From an uncultured Clostridia bacterium (GTDB lineage Bacteria; Bacillota; Clostridia; Lachnospirales; Lachnospiraceae), in assembly GCA_948467395.1 (NCBI GenBank), contig CAOKDX010000006.1, forward strand, positions 62,001 to 126,000: a stretch of 64,000 nucleotides of DNA. Direction: 5' to 3'. Below, in pieces: positions 17,863 through 29,973 of this stretch (the first letter of the stretch is position 1; every line of letters begins with the position of its first letter). The notes below the pieces were generated by a model. It saw nothing but the letters and a program-made list of their open reading frames with translations. It did no database searches and was not told the DNA's origin. Position numbers and translations under genes: made by a program.

Positions 17863-17900
17863 AAAGAGCGGGAGATACACGGATCGATCTCCCACTCTTT
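17863..17900. terminator. Strong hairpin downstream of the vWA gene
   Basis: Arms AAAGAGCGGGAGAT and ATCTCCCACTCTTT pair at 13 of 14 positions around a 10-nt loop. It lies 38 bp past the stop of the leftward vWA gene, and about 124 bp upstream of the NUDIX start. The flanks are T-rich on either strand (TTTTC on plus, CTTTCGTT on minus), so it is best read as the terminator of the vWA gene. Confidence 0.65.
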
Positions 17901-17937
17901 TCTGTTTGCATTTCCCTCAAGGGCACCTCCTCTCCCT

Positions 17938-20900
17938 CTATCTGGTCTGATATCTCCTCCTGGCCAGAAGTAAGATAAGCAGCGCACTGGACGCCAAAAG
18001 GACCAGCACGTGGACCGGCTCTGCCCTGTCCCCTGTATCCGGCGCATTTTCCCCTGCCCGCCGTTTGCGGTCAGCATACGCCCTGCCCTTTGGCAGATTG
18101 TCGTCCAGCTTTGTTTTGGACGGGTCCTCAGAGCCATTCTTCTTTGCCTTTGGCGCCGGCGGTGCTGGAATGTCCAGCGCTTGATAGGTCACTGCGGCAT
18201 GGCCGAGCTGGGCGTCCAGATCTACCTTTGTCTCATTGCCAGAGGATGCCACGCCAAGATAAAATACCGCCGTGTTATTTTTCTCATCCATTTCGGCGGG
18301 AGCCGCATATCTGCCCTCTTTTCCCTCTTTCGTATAGTCCGGTGAAAAATGTCTGTTTCCATCCGCTATCTTCCGGGTTCTGATAGTGCCAAACCGAAAT
18401 GGCGTCTTATTTTCTACTTTAATCGTGTATTTCCCAAGAGGGAGCGCAGCGGAAGGTGCTGAAAACACACTGACATATCCGCCGCTGTCGGCACGAAGGG
18501 CTTTGAGCTGCTTCGTCGTAAAGGAGAAAGGTAGTTTCAGCCCGGACCTGCTCTCCTTCCCATTATAGGTCCTCACTACGGAAAAGTTCTCGTTTAATCG
18601 GAGTTTCCCGCCATTTTTCTTAACCAGATATTTTAAATCGGAGAGAAGCACTCTGGCCTCCACAATAATCTCACCCCGGACAATATCCGTCTGGTGCATC
18701 CCCAATCCCCGCACCTCCGTTTTCTGCTCCGTTCCCACCGGCGCCTTGGGCGAGGCATAATCCGGATCGGTCAGGATTCCCGCCGTCTCTTTCCTCCGCT
18801 CTTCCACCGACATCGGCAGATAGGAGACAGATAACTGGTAATACCTGCTTGTGGTATCTGTCGTTTCATATGGAGCATAGATTCCTTTGTTTTTTGGAAC
18901 TCCGTTTACATCACATTCCGTCCAGCCGTAGGCAAGCCATCCGATCTGCTCCGCCTGCTGCACCCTGCCCGCCTGATTGCTGCCCGCCGTGTCAGGCAGA
19001 TAATAATATGGTATCTGGATCCGTCTGCCCTGCCGAAGCTGTTCTGGCAGATCTCTGCCCTCTTCCCTCTTCTGCAGGATATTCCAATTGATATACCGTT
19101 CCAGATATTCATAATAAACCTTCTCCCTGACCCTGCCGGAAAGCTCCGCCAGTGCATCCTCCGGAACTATGTTCTGACCCATATAAATCTTCCGGTAACC
19201 GTTTTCGAGTTTCAGTTTCAGCAGCTCTACGTGGACGGAGGTTCTTGGAAATCCCCGGGAGGGATAGTTCAGAATCCTTCCGGTCTCCTTATCCTTACTG
19301 CAGAGAGTATCCCCCTCTCCGGAAGAACTGTCCCGGTCGTCCGGATGGAATACCAGATTCATGCCGCTGTCATTTCCGTTGGATATCACGGCATTTCCAC
19401 CGATAAAATCTTCCTTTGCCCGGACTGTAATCCTGGTTTTCCAGACATTCAGCCTCTCGGCTCCGGTACTGCAGCCAGGGATCGTCTGCCCCCTCCACTG
19501 GAGATAGTACATATCCCTGACACTGTCATAAAACAAAAGGGCTTCCTCCCCTACCGTTCCGGCGGCATCTTCCCCCTTCTTTTTTGTGGTGCAGACCTTG
19601 AATCCGCTTTTGTCGTCTATTTTCTTTTCAGTGCCCTTCACCTGGATAGTGCCGCCGGCATTCAGGTGGATGGTTCTGCCGTCCGCATCTACCAGATCAA
19701 ATCTTGGATCAATGTAGTCCTGGATCGTATAACCCGGTAGATTGTTTACAATGCGGTTCAGTATCTCCCGGGTAAATACCTCTGTCAGATCCTCGACGTC
19801 ATTTGCATAAAAGACATCGTCCTCTTCCGAGGCCAGTGCATTCAGAAACGGCTTCGCCGCCTCTTTCTGATTGCCGGCGCTCTGGAGCATAACGCAGTAG
19901 ATCTTATAGCCCTTTTTCTTTAGCTACTCTGTCAGGGCAAGCGCCCCCTCTTTATCTGTGTTATCCTTTCCGTCGGTAAAGATAATCAGGTTTTTATCCA
20001 CAGAATCCTGATCATCCAGATGGATATCCAGATTTTCCATGTACGACTTCAGTCCGGCCCTGGTGGTAGTCCCGCCGGTAAGGGCATAATTATACTGATT
20101 CACCCCGCTCTCTGTCTCATAGTCCAGGATCGTACGTTCTCCCCTGCGCAGTCCGAGCATTCCAGTGCTGTCCATCGTATTGGCCGTCCAGTTCTGCAGC
20201 ACCAGCCGGTCCAGGTTTCTTATATTATCCGTGCTGAAACGGACGGCCGCCACCCTGCTCTTTGGCGATACCTCACTGAGGCGGGTCACGAATGAGCCAA
20301 GGGCACGCTGCAGTGCCTCGGTCTTGATCCGCATCAGATCCTCTTTCTTGTAGACATAGGAACAATGGGAATCATTCTGCGTCCATCCCGCCCCGCTCGT
20401 ATTGATGATACCGTCCTTTTCCTCACCGCGTTTCTGATTCCTGCCGGTATTGTAGAAACAGCGCAGGAAACCTTCCCTGTCTATATAGAAAATAACAGAA
20501 CCGTTCCAGCTGTCCGCCGCATCCTTTCCTATCGCCGGTCTGTCTCCCTCATTGCCTTTAAATAAATCCTTATCTCCTGTATAAATATATTCATCGGTAT
20601 TGGCGCTCCGGGGGTCCTTCGTTCCCTCCGGCCACTCCTCCATCCGGTTGTATATCACCTCGTCTCCAGGAATGCCCTGATACCTCTTGGCCGTCAGCAG
20701 CTTTTCATTGATACTGTCTGACCAGTTGCTGTCAGAGGAAACAAGATACCATCCCGCGCCGTTTCCGCTGGCATCGGCATTTTGCAGCTTCGCTATCGTT
20801 TTTTCTTCATCCGACGGCGCCGTGGCGGCATAAAAGGTTTTTGCGTCAACCGCTTTCAGGGTCCTCTCATAGATACCCGATACGTCTTCCTTTGACAGGG

Positions 20901-22518
20901 CATCGTTATAAAAATATAATTCGTCCATTAGAAATAAGGCGTCCCTATTATCCGTTTCCCATTTTCCTCCGTTTCCGTAATCCTCCTGCCACACGCTTCC
21001 GCCCAGCAGGACAGCCATATCCTCAGCCCCAGATGACAGAACGCCGCCGTGCACCGTTCCCTCCGCCTTCTTATCTTTTCCTTCGAAAATGGATACCGTC
21101 ATATCGCCTGTATCTGTATTTTCGGAAAATACATAGGTACATATTATCCAGTCCCTGCCCTTGGAAAGTTCCGCTGTTACCGATCTGGTCTTCTCCGCAT
21201 CGTTGTCCAAATCATTCCCGGCGGTGGGAATCCCGATTCCACTGGAGACCTTGGTCTTTGCCGATCTGGTATCCGCATAGACCGCATACCATGCCTGACT
21301 TCCGGTGCTGCTCTGATCCCTGCTGCCAATCCACACCACGGGCCTATCACTGGAGCCCCGCACAGCAAAAGAGATTGTAAAGGATTTCCCCTCCGGTTTA
21401 ATATCCATCAGGACCGCACCCTGTGATTTTTCCCGGTATGTGCGCACCAGATCCAGAGATTTACCCACATAATTATAAGCAGTATTTTTGTCCCTTGTGT
21501 GCAGCGGCGTACCATAGATTTTCTCATCTAATTTTCCTGTCTCCTTCTTCACTGCCACCACCTTCAGCTCCTTACTGGCGGGATCATTTTCTGCCGTCTC
21601 ACTAAAATCACCGACTTTATTCGTATTTCCGTCATTAAAGGGATAATATCCTGCCAGTCTGTCTTTCCGGGGAACTGTCTTATCCGGCGAAATCGTCTTC
21701 GCCGTTCCATTCCAGTACCCAATGGGCACATATTCCTTCGTATCCGCACTGGGATCGTACACAAAATAAGTATACCCGCTGTATGCCAGTTTACTGTTAT
21801 CGGTATAAAAAGGATTCAGTATTTTGTTTACCTCGTTCTGGGGGATATATTTCATCTTTCCGTATTTTGCAATCTGTGCATCTGTCATTCTCATGGGTTC
21901 CAGATCATTGGATGTAAAGGCCATGCTGCCGGAGGCGTCCAGCACCATCCCCACGTCGGATCTGTTGTCCTCCACATACCATGATTCCAGTGACAGTTCA
22001 AACTGCCTCCCGTCTCCCTTCGCCGTCTTATCCGTATGTAATCCCTCTTTGGAGGTATTATATCTTTTTATTCCATCCTTACCCTCTTTTGTCTCGCTGC
22101 CTCCCAGATCCGCCCCCACCTTTTCCAGATTTGAATTCTTATAAAAGGCATGAACCTTGGCAAGATGGATATCTTTTTGATAGGATATTTTCAAAACAGA
22201 ATTGTCCGGTTCTTCCTCGTCCCGTTCCCTGTCAACTGCTTCATGGCCGGCAGCAGTAGCAAACCCGGAAAACGTCTCTCCATCTCTTTTTTTCACATGG
22301 ATCGTAACAGTGGGATCACCTTCCACAAGGTATCCCTCATCATCTGTGTGTGTGCCATCTGCATACCAATGCCTCACAATATAATGCAGTTTCTCATCCT
22401 TAACGTCTGCTGTATCATTTGATGCCAGTGTGAGTCCTCTCAGTCCCGGAAGAATCAGACAAAAAAGCAGCGCCAGCTCCAGGCATCTCCTGATCCATTG
22501 TCTGCATCGACATCCCAT
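17938..22518 (-). pseudogene. Giant vWA/LamG surface protein with sortase-type anchor, interrupted by one in-frame TAG
   Basis: The frame would encode about 1,525 residues. Order: signal peptide (residues 1-31, hydrophobic LELALLFCLILPG), a vWA domain opening with the MIDAS motif DASGS near residue 193, an insertion of over 500 residues that contains a LamG-like (concanavalin) region (~360-560), then the rest of the vWA fold (VAAVRFSTDN ~754, GGTTTRAGL ~816, IIFTDGKDN ~853). Several beta-rich Ig-like domains follow. The C-terminus APDTGD, hydrophobic helix and RRRYQTR form a sortase-like cell-wall signal. Codon 865 is TAG (19924-19926), in the helix after the last vWA strand. The reading frame continues without any shift (LKKKGYKIYCVMLQSAG). 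AAGGGGG precedes the ATG. This is either a nonsense mutation, a sequencing error or recoding; the truncated product would lack its anchor. Big MIDAS adhesins bind host or matrix ligands; the target is unknown. Confidence 0.8.
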
Positions 22519-22610
22519 GATCTAACCCCCTTTATCCGTCCCGTTGTCACCATCGGACTGCATTCTGATTGTATATTATCAGTATATGTCTCTTTTGCCA
22601 AAAAGAGCAG

Positions 22611-22643
22611 AAAAACCCGGATTCATGCTGAGATGAAATCCGG
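22611..22643 (-). terminator. Terminator of the atp operon
   Basis: On the minus strand CCGGATTTCAT and ATGAATCCGG pair with one bulged base around a 6-nt loop and are followed by GTTTTT. It lies about 40 bp past the atpC stop. Confidence 0.85.
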
Positions 22644-22683
22644 ATCCCTCTTTTCTATATTTTGTGCCTGCTCTTAACGTCAG

Positions 22684-23094
22684 TTATTTACCTGCCAGCT
22701 TAATACGGATCAGCGACTTGCGAAGCGCCAGCTCTGCCCGCGGCATATTGATATTGTGATCGGAATCCTTTATCCTTCGTTCTGCCCTCTCCTTCGCCTC
22801 ATAGGCGCGGTTCAGATCAATCTCGTCCGGCCACTCACAGGACTGGGCAAGTATCGTCACCTTCTCCTGGGTAATCTCCATAAATCCTTCCAGCACGGCA
22901 GCCTCCCTGAGCTGGCCGCCCTCTTCCGTAATGGTCATAATGCCAGGCGCCACTATGGTAGTCAGAGGGATATGGTCGGCATAGATACCGATGTCGCCCT
23001 CTGTCGTGGTCAGCTCCACCATCTCCACCCCGCCTGTATAAAAGACGCGCTCCGGTGAAATGACTTCGAGCTGGAATTTTTTGAGTTCAGCCAT
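22684..23094 (-). CDS. atpC: ATP synthase F1 subunit epsilon
   Basis: A 136-residue central-stalk subunit. The N-terminal beta sandwich (FQLEVISPERVFYTGGVEMV, GDIGIYADHIPLTTIVAPG) is followed by a C-terminal helical hairpin (AYEAKERAERRIKD, ALRKSLIRIKL). It couples gamma rotation to F1 and usually acts as an intrinsic inhibitor. It is the last gene of the atp operon, 42 bp after atpD, and is followed by a terminator. The first residues MAELKKF are preceded by AAAGGATG at a rather long spacing. Confidence 0.95.
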   Translation of the reverse strand: MAELKKFQLEVISPERVFYTGGVEMVELTTTEGDIGIYADHIPLTTIVAPGIMTITEEGGQLREAAVLEGFMEITQEKVTILAQSCEWPDEIDLNRAYEAKERAERRIKDSDHNINMPRAELALRKSLIRIKLAGK

Positions 23095-23136
23095 GCTGTA
23101 ACCACATCCTTTCTATCCATTTACAGGAATCCTCTC

Positions 23137-24594
<1,458 letters not shown>

Positions 24595-24598
24595 CTAC

Positions 24599-25495
24599 CT
24601 ATTCAATTGCCGACGCACCGGCAACAATTTCTGTCAGTTCCTGGGTGATCGCCGCCTGACGGGCGCGATTATACTGAAGTCCCAGGGTATCAATCATTTC
24701 CTCTGCATTGTTCGTCGCACTGTCCATGGCCTGCATACGCGCTCCGTTTTCACTGGCTACCGATTCCACCAGCGCTCCGAAGATCAGGCTGTTCATATAC
24801 AAAGGTATAATATAACCGAGAGTCTCTTCCTCCTCCGGCTCATAATTCATCAGCGCCACAGCCCCGCTCTTTTCTTCCCTGCCGGACGGCACATCCGTCT
24901 GCAGTGCCTTTATATCCGCCTCATCAAAGGGCAGGATCTTAATCATGGTGGGAATCTGTGTCACAGTATTTTTAAATACCGTATAGGCCAGATACACTTC
25001 ATCTATTTCGCCGCTTTCCAATGCATGGATCACCGTCTTGCCAATGGATACGGCGTCCCCGAACTGTGGTTTATTGATGACCTCGGAATAATCCCCCTCG
25101 CAGGTGTAACCAAGACGTCTCAGGGACTCCAGTCCCTTGCGCCCCACCGGATAGATCACCGTATCCTCCCGGTGAAAGCTGCCCTGTGTCACAAGCTTCA
25201 CAATATTAGAATTATAGCCGCCTGCAAGTCCCCGGTTGGAGGTAATCAGGATCACCCCTTTTTTCTTAGGCACTCCCTCTTTTGCCTCCCTGACATACGG
25301 GTTCCCCGCGCCGCCGGACTTTGCCAGCATGCCGGCAACGGTCTCATACATTTTATTGAAATACGGCTTGGTCTCCTCTGCGTGCCCCTTTGCCTTCTGG
25401 AGCTTTACGGTGGAAACCAGCTTCATTGCCTTAGTTATCTGGGAAGTGCTCTGAATACTTGCCTTACGCCTTTTAATGTCCCTCATTGAGGCCAT
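24599..25495 (-). CDS. atpG: ATP synthase F1 subunit gamma
   Basis: A 298-residue rotor subunit. The N-terminal helix MASMRDIKRRKASIQSTSQI (then TKAMKLVSTVKLQKAK) and the C-terminal helix ENGARMQAMDSATNNAEEMI (then DTLGLQYNRARQAAITQELT) form the conserved coiled coil that turns inside the alpha-beta ring. ITSNRGLAGGYNSN in the middle is diagnostic. It starts 14 bp after atpA stops, with GAGAGGTG upstream. Normal length for Clostridia. Confidence 0.96.
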   Translation of the reverse strand: MASMRDIKRRKASIQSTSQITKAMKLVSTVKLQKAKGHAEETKPYFNKMYETVAGMLAKSGGAGNPYVREAKEGVPKKKGVILITSNRGLAGGYNSNIVKLVTQGSFHREDTVIYPVGRKGLESLRRLGYTCEGDYSEVINKPQFGDAVSIGKTVIHALESGEIDEVYLAYTVFKNTVTQIPTMIKILPFDEADIKALQTDVPSGREEKSGAVALMNYEPEEEETLGYIIPLYMNSLIFGALVESVASENGARMQAMDSATNNAEEMIDTLGLQYNRARQAAITQELTEIVAGASAIE

Positions 25496-25509
25496 ATCAT
25501 CACACCTCT

Positions 25510-27024
25510 CTAATCTTCATGCAGAAACTGCTTTTTATATTCTTCAATCGCCGTTACCAGTTTCTTTTCCGTCTCCTCACTGATCTCCCTGTCATCGCGG
25601 ATCGCAGCCGGAATATCCGGATATTTCGTATCTACAAAATCAAACAATCCCTTTTCGAAATTCAATATATCCTCCACCGGAATATCCAGAAGGTACTGCT
25701 TAGTGGCGGCATAGATAATGATTACCTGATACCATACCGGCAGAGGCGCGTACTGACCCTGTTTGAGGATCTCTCGGATCCGTTCCCCCTGATCCAGCTG
25801 ACGCTTCGTATCGGCGTCCAGATCGGAGCCAAACTGTGAGAATGCCGCCAGCTCGCGGTACTGTGCCAGCTCGATACGAATCGGTCCGGCAATCTTCTTC
25901 ATCGCCTTGATCTGGGCAGAGCCGCCTACGCGGGATACGCTCAGGCCCGGGTTGACCGCCGGACGGAAACCGGAATTGAACATCTCCGTCTCCAGATAGA
26001 TCTGCCCGTCAGTAATGGATATTACATTGGTAGGGATATAGGCGGACACATCTCCCGCCTGGGTCTCTATGATCGGCAGTGCGGTCAGGGATCCCCCTCC
26101 CAGTTCATCGGATAGTCTCGCTGCGCGCTCCAGCAGTCTGGAATGCAGGTAGAATACGTCACCCGGATATGCCTCACGCCCCGGCGGTCTGCGGAGCAGC
26201 AGGGACAGGGTACGATATGCGGCCGCATGCTTGCTCAGGTCATCGTAGATAATGAGCACGTCCTTTCCCTGTTCCATCCATTCCTCACCGATGGCGCAGC
26301 CGGAATACGGTGCGATATACTGCAGCGGGGCCAGCTCGCTGGCAGTAGCCGCCACAACCGTAGTATAATCCATGGCGCCGCTCTCCTCCAGCGTCTTTAC
26401 GATATTGGCAACCGTGGACGCCTTCTGGCCGATGGCTACATAGATACAGAGTACATCCTGATCCTTCTGATTGATAATGGTATCAATGGCGATTGCCGTC
26501 TTACCGGTCTGGCGGTCGCCGATGATCAGCTCACGCTGGCCTCTGCCGATGGGCACCATGGAATCAATGGCCTTGATACCAGTCTGCAGCGGCGTATCTA
26601 CGGATTTACGGGAAATAACACCGGACGCCACACGCTCAATGGGGCGGAGCTTATCGGTGTTGATGGGACCCTTGCCATCAATGGGCTGTCCCAGCGCATT
26701 GACAACTCGTCCGCTCATGGCGTCTCCCACCGGTACTGTGGCGACGCGTCCTGTCGTCTTTACCATATCCCCTTCATTGATATTGGCGGCATCACCCAGA
26801 AGTACGGCACCGACATTGTCTTCTTCGAGATTCAGCACCATTCCATATACCTCATGCGGAAACTCCAGAAGCTCGCCCTGCATCGCCTTTTCCAGCCCAT
26901 GAATCCGGGCAATACCATCCGCAACCTGAATCACGGTTCCTACATTTGCCACTTCGAACTCCGTACTATATTTCTTTATTTCTTCCTTAATCACTGAACT
27001 GATCTCTTCAGGTTTTAAGTTCAT
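25510..27024 (-). CDS. atpA: ATP synthase F1 subunit alpha
   Basis: A 504-residue non-catalytic nucleotide-binding subunit. It has GDRQTGKT (Walker A, near residue 170), the [10 protein letters not shown] segment and [11 protein letters not shown] (Walker B), plus the [20 protein letters not shown] signature. The start [11 protein letters not shown] is taken at the ATG 9 nt after AAGGTG rather than at a GTG four codons upstream. Located between atpH and atpG in the standard order. Confidence 0.97.
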   Translation of the reverse strand: MNLKPEEISSVIKEEIKKYSTEFEVANVGTVIQVADGIARIHGLEKAMQGELLEFPHEVYGMVLNLEEDNVGAVLLGDAANINEGDMVKTTGRVATVPVGDAMSGRVVNALGQPIDGKGPINTDKLRPIERVASGVISRKSVDTPLQTGIKAIDSMVPIGRGQRELIIGDRQTGKTAIAIDTIINQKDQDVLCIYVAIGQKASTVANIVKTLEESGAMDYTTVVAATASELAPLQYIAPYSGCAIGEEWMEQGKDVLIIYDDLSKHAAAYRTLSLLLRRPPGREAYPGDVFYLHSRLLERAARLSDELGGGSLTALPIIETQAGDVSAYIPTNVISITDGQIYLETEMFNSGFRPAVNPGLSVSRVGGSAQIKAMKKIAGPIRIELAQYRELAAFSQFGSDLDADTKRQLDQGERIREILKQGQYAPLPVWYQVIIIYAATKQYLLDIPVEDILNFEKGLFDFVDTKYPDIPAAIRDDREISEETEKKLVTAIEEYKKQFLHED

Positions 27025-27082
27025 GTAAAAGCACACCTTCTTTCTAAGTATAGCGGTTTTTCCTGAATGCCTTCTATACTTC

Positions 27083-27655
27083 CTATACTTTCTTTCCTGT
27101 CTTTCCGTTCGACAGCTTTACTTTATATAATTGTCTTGACATCGCCTCCAGCTTCGACCGGATGCTGTTGTCAAGCACTCTGTCCCCGATTCGGATCACC
27201 AGGCCGCCCAGCAGACCTTCGTCTACCTGGTACTGCATCTCCAGCGATTCATAACCAGAAACCTCAAGAAGCCTGTTTTCCAGCTGTTCCCTCTGCCGGT
27301 CCGTCAAGGGCATCGGCGCGGCTACACGGACCACACCAATCCTGCTGTATTCCTTCGCCTGTTCATCAAAATAATCCAGAACAGAAAGAATCTCCCCAAT
27401 ACGGTTCTTGCGCACCAGTACATCCAGGAAACCCATCATGTCCTGAGACAGCCCCGCTTTGAAAATATCTTCCAATACGGCAGTTTTTTTCTGCTGCGTC
27501 ATTTCCGGATGGCACAGGACCGGCAAAAAATCAGGATTGTCAGCAATTGTCTGACGAACCAGCCTGACCTCCTCCCATACGGCTTCCAGCTTATCCTCTT
27601 CCACTGCCAGCGAAAACAGGGCGTCCCCATATACTTTAGAAACTAATTTTGCCAT
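27083..27655 (-). CDS. atpH: ATP synthase F1 subunit delta
   Basis: A 190-residue peripheral-stalk subunit joining b to the top of F1. The N-terminal helical domain starts [20 protein letters not shown]; the C-terminal part has the OSCP/delta pattern [20 protein letters not shown] followed by [20 protein letters not shown] and [13 protein letters not shown]. It overlaps atpF by 13 bp and lacks a strong ribosome site of its own, suggesting translational coupling. Confidence 0.95.
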   Translation of the reverse strand: MAKLVSKVYGDALFSLAVEEDKLEAVWEEVRLVRQTIADNPDFLPVLCHPEMTQQKKTAVLEDIFKAGLSQDMMGFLDVLVRKNRIGEILSVLDYFDEQAKEYSRIGVVRVAAPMPLTDRQREQLENRLLEVSGYESLEMQYQVDEGLLGGLVIRIGDRVLDNSIRSKLEAMSRQLYKVKLSNGKTGKKV

Positions 27656-28161
27656 GTTGCATCACCCATTTCCTTCAATGTCTCATCAACAAGCTTCGCC
27701 TGTGTCTCCTCATCCATGGATCCGGCAACGAATCTGCCGGCCATAAGGGCTGCCACCTGAACCATTTCCTGCTTCATCTCATCGCGGACCTTATCCTTCT
27801 CCAGCGCCACTTCTTTTTCTGCACGAACCACGATGCGGTGCGCCTCCTCATTGGCCTGGGCAACGATATCATTTTCCCGCATCTGCGCCTTCTTGCGCGC
27901 CTCTGTCAGAAGCTCCGCCGATTCCTCATCCACTCTGGCAAGTCTGGCATCGTAGTCGGCCTTCATTCCGAGGGCATCCTTCCTGGCTGCCGCCGCCTCG
28001 TCCAGCTGTCCCTGAATATATTCCTTTCTCTTCTGGATCAGCTTCCTTGCCGGATTAAATAAAAGATACGACAACAGGGTAAACAGCACCAGCATTGCCA
28101 CCAGCGTAATGCATGTGTCAAATAATGTCTGGGGATCAAGTCCAAATATTCTTGGTTCCAC
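27643..28161 (-). CDS. atpF: ATP synthase F0 subunit b
   Basis: A 172-residue stator subunit with one N-terminal membrane helix (TLVAMLVLFTLLSYLLF), then a long charged helix (KLIQKRKEYIQGQLDEAAAA onward) that dimerises along F1. The start codon is GTG, set by AAAGGAGGG 6 nt upstream. Only one b gene is present, so the stator is a homodimer, as usual in non-photosynthetic Firmicutes. It overlaps atpH by 13 bp. Confidence 0.95.
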   Translation of the reverse strand: MEPRIFGLDPQTLFDTCITLVAMLVLFTLLSYLLFNPARKLIQKRKEYIQGQLDEAAAARKDALGMKADYDARLARVDEESAELLTEARKKAQMRENDIVAQANEEAHRIVVRAEKEVALEKDKVRDEMKQEMVQVAALMAGRFVAGSMDEETQAKLVDETLKEMGDATWQN

Positions 28162-28203
28162 CTAAAATCCCTCCTTTCTCAAATAATTATGGATGGATTT
28201 TGG

Positions 28204-28455
28204 TTAGATCAGCGGATTTGCAAAGAGCAGGATCATCGCCACAGCAAGGCCGTACAGACCCGTTGTCTCTGCTACCGCCTGTCCAAGAAGCATGGTAGAC
28301 ATTACCTCTCCTCTCGCTCCCGGATTGCGTCCCACGGCGCTGGCGCCATAACCGGCCGCGATACCCTGTCCTACACCAGGTCCGATACCTGCGATAACTG
28401 CTAAACCTGCACCAATAGCTGATGCTGCGCGAATAATTGCTTCTGTCATTTCCAT
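28204..28455 (-). CDS. atpE: ATP synthase F0 subunit c, Na+-binding type
   Basis: An 83-residue hairpin of two membrane helices forming the ion-translocating ring. The ion site residues match the known Na+-type signature of the Ilyobacter tartaricus c subunit with an offset of two: Q30, V61, E63, T64, T65 and Y68 correspond to Q32, V63, E65, S66, T67 and Y70. P26 is also present. H+-type c subunits lack the Q and the hydroxyl residues beside the acidic one. The enzyme is therefore predicted to run on Na+. An AGAGGTAATTATT leader precedes the ATG. Confidence 0.95.
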   Translation of the reverse strand: MEMTEAIIRAASAIGAGLAVIAGIGPGVGQGIAAGYGASAVGRNPGARGEVMSTMLLGQAVAETTGLYGLAVAMILLFANPLI

Positions 28456-28516
28456 AATAATTACCTCTACTTTCTTTTTTTATAATTTTTTGTGAAGAAT
28501 CCCTTTTACGCCTTCC

Positions 28517-29224
28517 TCACGTTTCATCCGTTGCTGCGGCATTCGCAATGAATACCATCGTCAGCATGGCAAATACATACGCCTGCAGGGCACCGGCAAA
28601 TACATCCAGATAGGCGTGCAGGGCGGCCGGCCATGCCCAAAGGATAAACCTGGGCAGCAGGCCATAGATCAGCGCCATCATCATCGTGCCAGACAATATA
28701 TTGGCAAACAGACGCAGTGACAGCGAGATTGGCGTGGCAAATTCACTGATAAGGTTCACTGGGAAAAAGACAAAAATCGGCTCAAAGAGTCCCTTCAGCT
28801 TGCCCCACTTCTGCCATTTAATGCCCTGATACTGGATCATGACAAAGGTGATCAGCGCCAGCGGCAGTGTCACTCCATAATCCGCCGTGGGCGGCCTGAG
28901 TCCAAATAACCCGGACAGGTTACAGGTCAGAAGCAGCATGAAGACAACGCCGATATAGTTGCAGAATTTTGGTGCCAGCTTATTCCCCATATTGTCATAC
29001 ACCAGTTTGTCCACTGTCTCCACTGCCAGTTCAATGACATTTAGAAATCCAGTCGGCGCCTTGGTGGGATCCGCCTTCTTTATCTTCCTGTTTGCCACCA
29101 GGGCAAATAAGACCAGAACCGCCATGACAATGACCAGGCAGACATGGCTGGTGGTGAGATACACCGTTGTTCCCCCAAGCTGTATAGGCAGATAGCCATG
29201 TACATAAAAATCAACGCCTTCCAA
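28517..29224 (-). CDS. atpB: ATP synthase F0 subunit a
   Basis: A 235-residue membrane subunit forming the ion half-channels against the c ring. Five or six hydrophobic segments are visible. The family region LISEFATPISLSLRLFANIL carries the essential Arg in the fourth-to-fifth helix, and the C-terminal VFAGALQAYVFAMLTMVFIA is typical. Start codon TTG: the frame has no ATG before residue 67, and AAGGAG lies 9 nt before the TTG. Located between atpI and atpE. Confidence 0.94.
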   Translation of the reverse strand: MEGVDFYVHGYLPIQLGGTTVYLTTSHVCLVIVMAVLVLFALVANRKIKKADPTKAPTGFLNVIELAVETVDKLVYDNMGNKLAPKFCNYIGVVFMLLLTCNLSGLFGLRPPTADYGVTLPLALITFVMIQYQGIKWQKWGKLKGLFEPIFVFFPVNLISEFATPISLSLRLFANILSGTMMMALIYGLLPRFILWAWPAALHAYLDVFAGALQAYVFAMLTMVFIANAAATDET

Positions 29225-29289
29225 GCCTTCACTCTCCTTTCCTTAAATATTTATAACATGCAGACTGACGAAATCAGTCCGCCCTATTA

Positions 29290-29694
29290 TCACATTCCCT
29301 TTTTTTGTTTCCTTCCGTCCCTGAACTCCTCATAAAAAGGAACGGCGATCGCCGCCAGCTTGCGGCCAAATAATCCCGCCAGAACGGTATAGGGCATCAC
29401 CCAGCGGGAGACAAAAAAACTGCCCAGCAAGACAGCCAGTTCCATCACGCTCCGCAGGATCCCCATAAGGCGGGAGTGATTCACCGCCCGCTTCTCCGGA
29501 AGATCTAGTTCAATATCCAGGCTGCCATACAGATGGATCATCATAAGGGACGCCGTCAGGCTTCCCACTATCTCCCCCAGCACATAAGCCAGAGGGGACG
29601 CCGTCAGAAACACACCGGCAAGTATGACGATCCCGGCAATGATCCAGATCCCCGCAATGGTTTCAATCAGCGTGGTCTTTGCTGTCTTCATCAT
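29290..29694 (-). CDS. atpI: ATP synthase subunit I (AtpI-like) membrane protein
   Basis: A 134-residue small membrane protein with four hydrophobic segments (IIAGIVILAGVFL, YVLGEIVGSLTASLMMIHLY, SVMELAVLLGSFFVS, PYTVLAGLFGRKLAAIAVPF). Position before atpB and its topology fit AtpI, which helps assemble the c ring or supply Mg2+. Sequence conservation in this family is low, so position carries weight. The start MMKTAKTT lies inside the end of atpZ (32-bp overlap) with AAAGGACAGG upstream. Confidence 0.8.
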   Translation of the reverse strand: MMKTAKTTLIETIAGIWIIAGIVILAGVFLTASPLAYVLGEIVGSLTASLMMIHLYGSLDIELDLPEKRAVNHSRLMGILRSVMELAVLLGSFFVSRWVMPYTVLAGLFGRKLAAIAVPFYEEFRDGRKQKKGM

Positions 29695-29962
29695 CCTGTC
29701 CTTTCCCGTCTCCCTCACTGCCCCCGGAACCGCTGCCGGGCTTATAGTGCCCTGTCAGTACCAGCATACTCCGGATGGCCGCCAGCATACCGATGATCAT
29801 CATAATGGGCACCCATATCTTCGTTACAAAAAGACGGTCTATATAGTATCCGATGGCGAGGCTCATTCCCATGCAGACCATAATGGACAATCCGATCTGC
29901 AGGATCATGGCCAGGGCGTGCATTGTTTCCTTTCGGTTCTTTGCCTTGTCCCGTTCCCTCAT
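29663..29962 (-). CDS. atpZ: AtpZ/AtpI family protein
   Basis: A 99-residue protein with two membrane helices (LAMILQIGLSIMVCMGMSLA and IWVPIMMIIGMLAAIRSML) and a Gly/Asp/Ser-rich acidic tail (GSGSGGSEGDGKGQDDEDSK). The GYYIDR segment between the helices matches the AtpZ pattern (G-x-x-x-D). AtpZ and AtpI act together as assembly factors or cation channels for F-ATP synthase. The start ATG follows GGAGGCAGGC; a GTG five codons upstream is rejected because it precedes this ribosome site. Confidence 0.85.
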   Translation of the reverse strand: MRERDKAKNRKETMHALAMILQIGLSIMVCMGMSLAIGYYIDRLFVTKIWVPIMMIIGMLAAIRSMLVLTGHYKPGSGSGGSEGDGKGQDDEDSKDHAD

Positions 29963-29973
29963 GCCTGCCTCCC

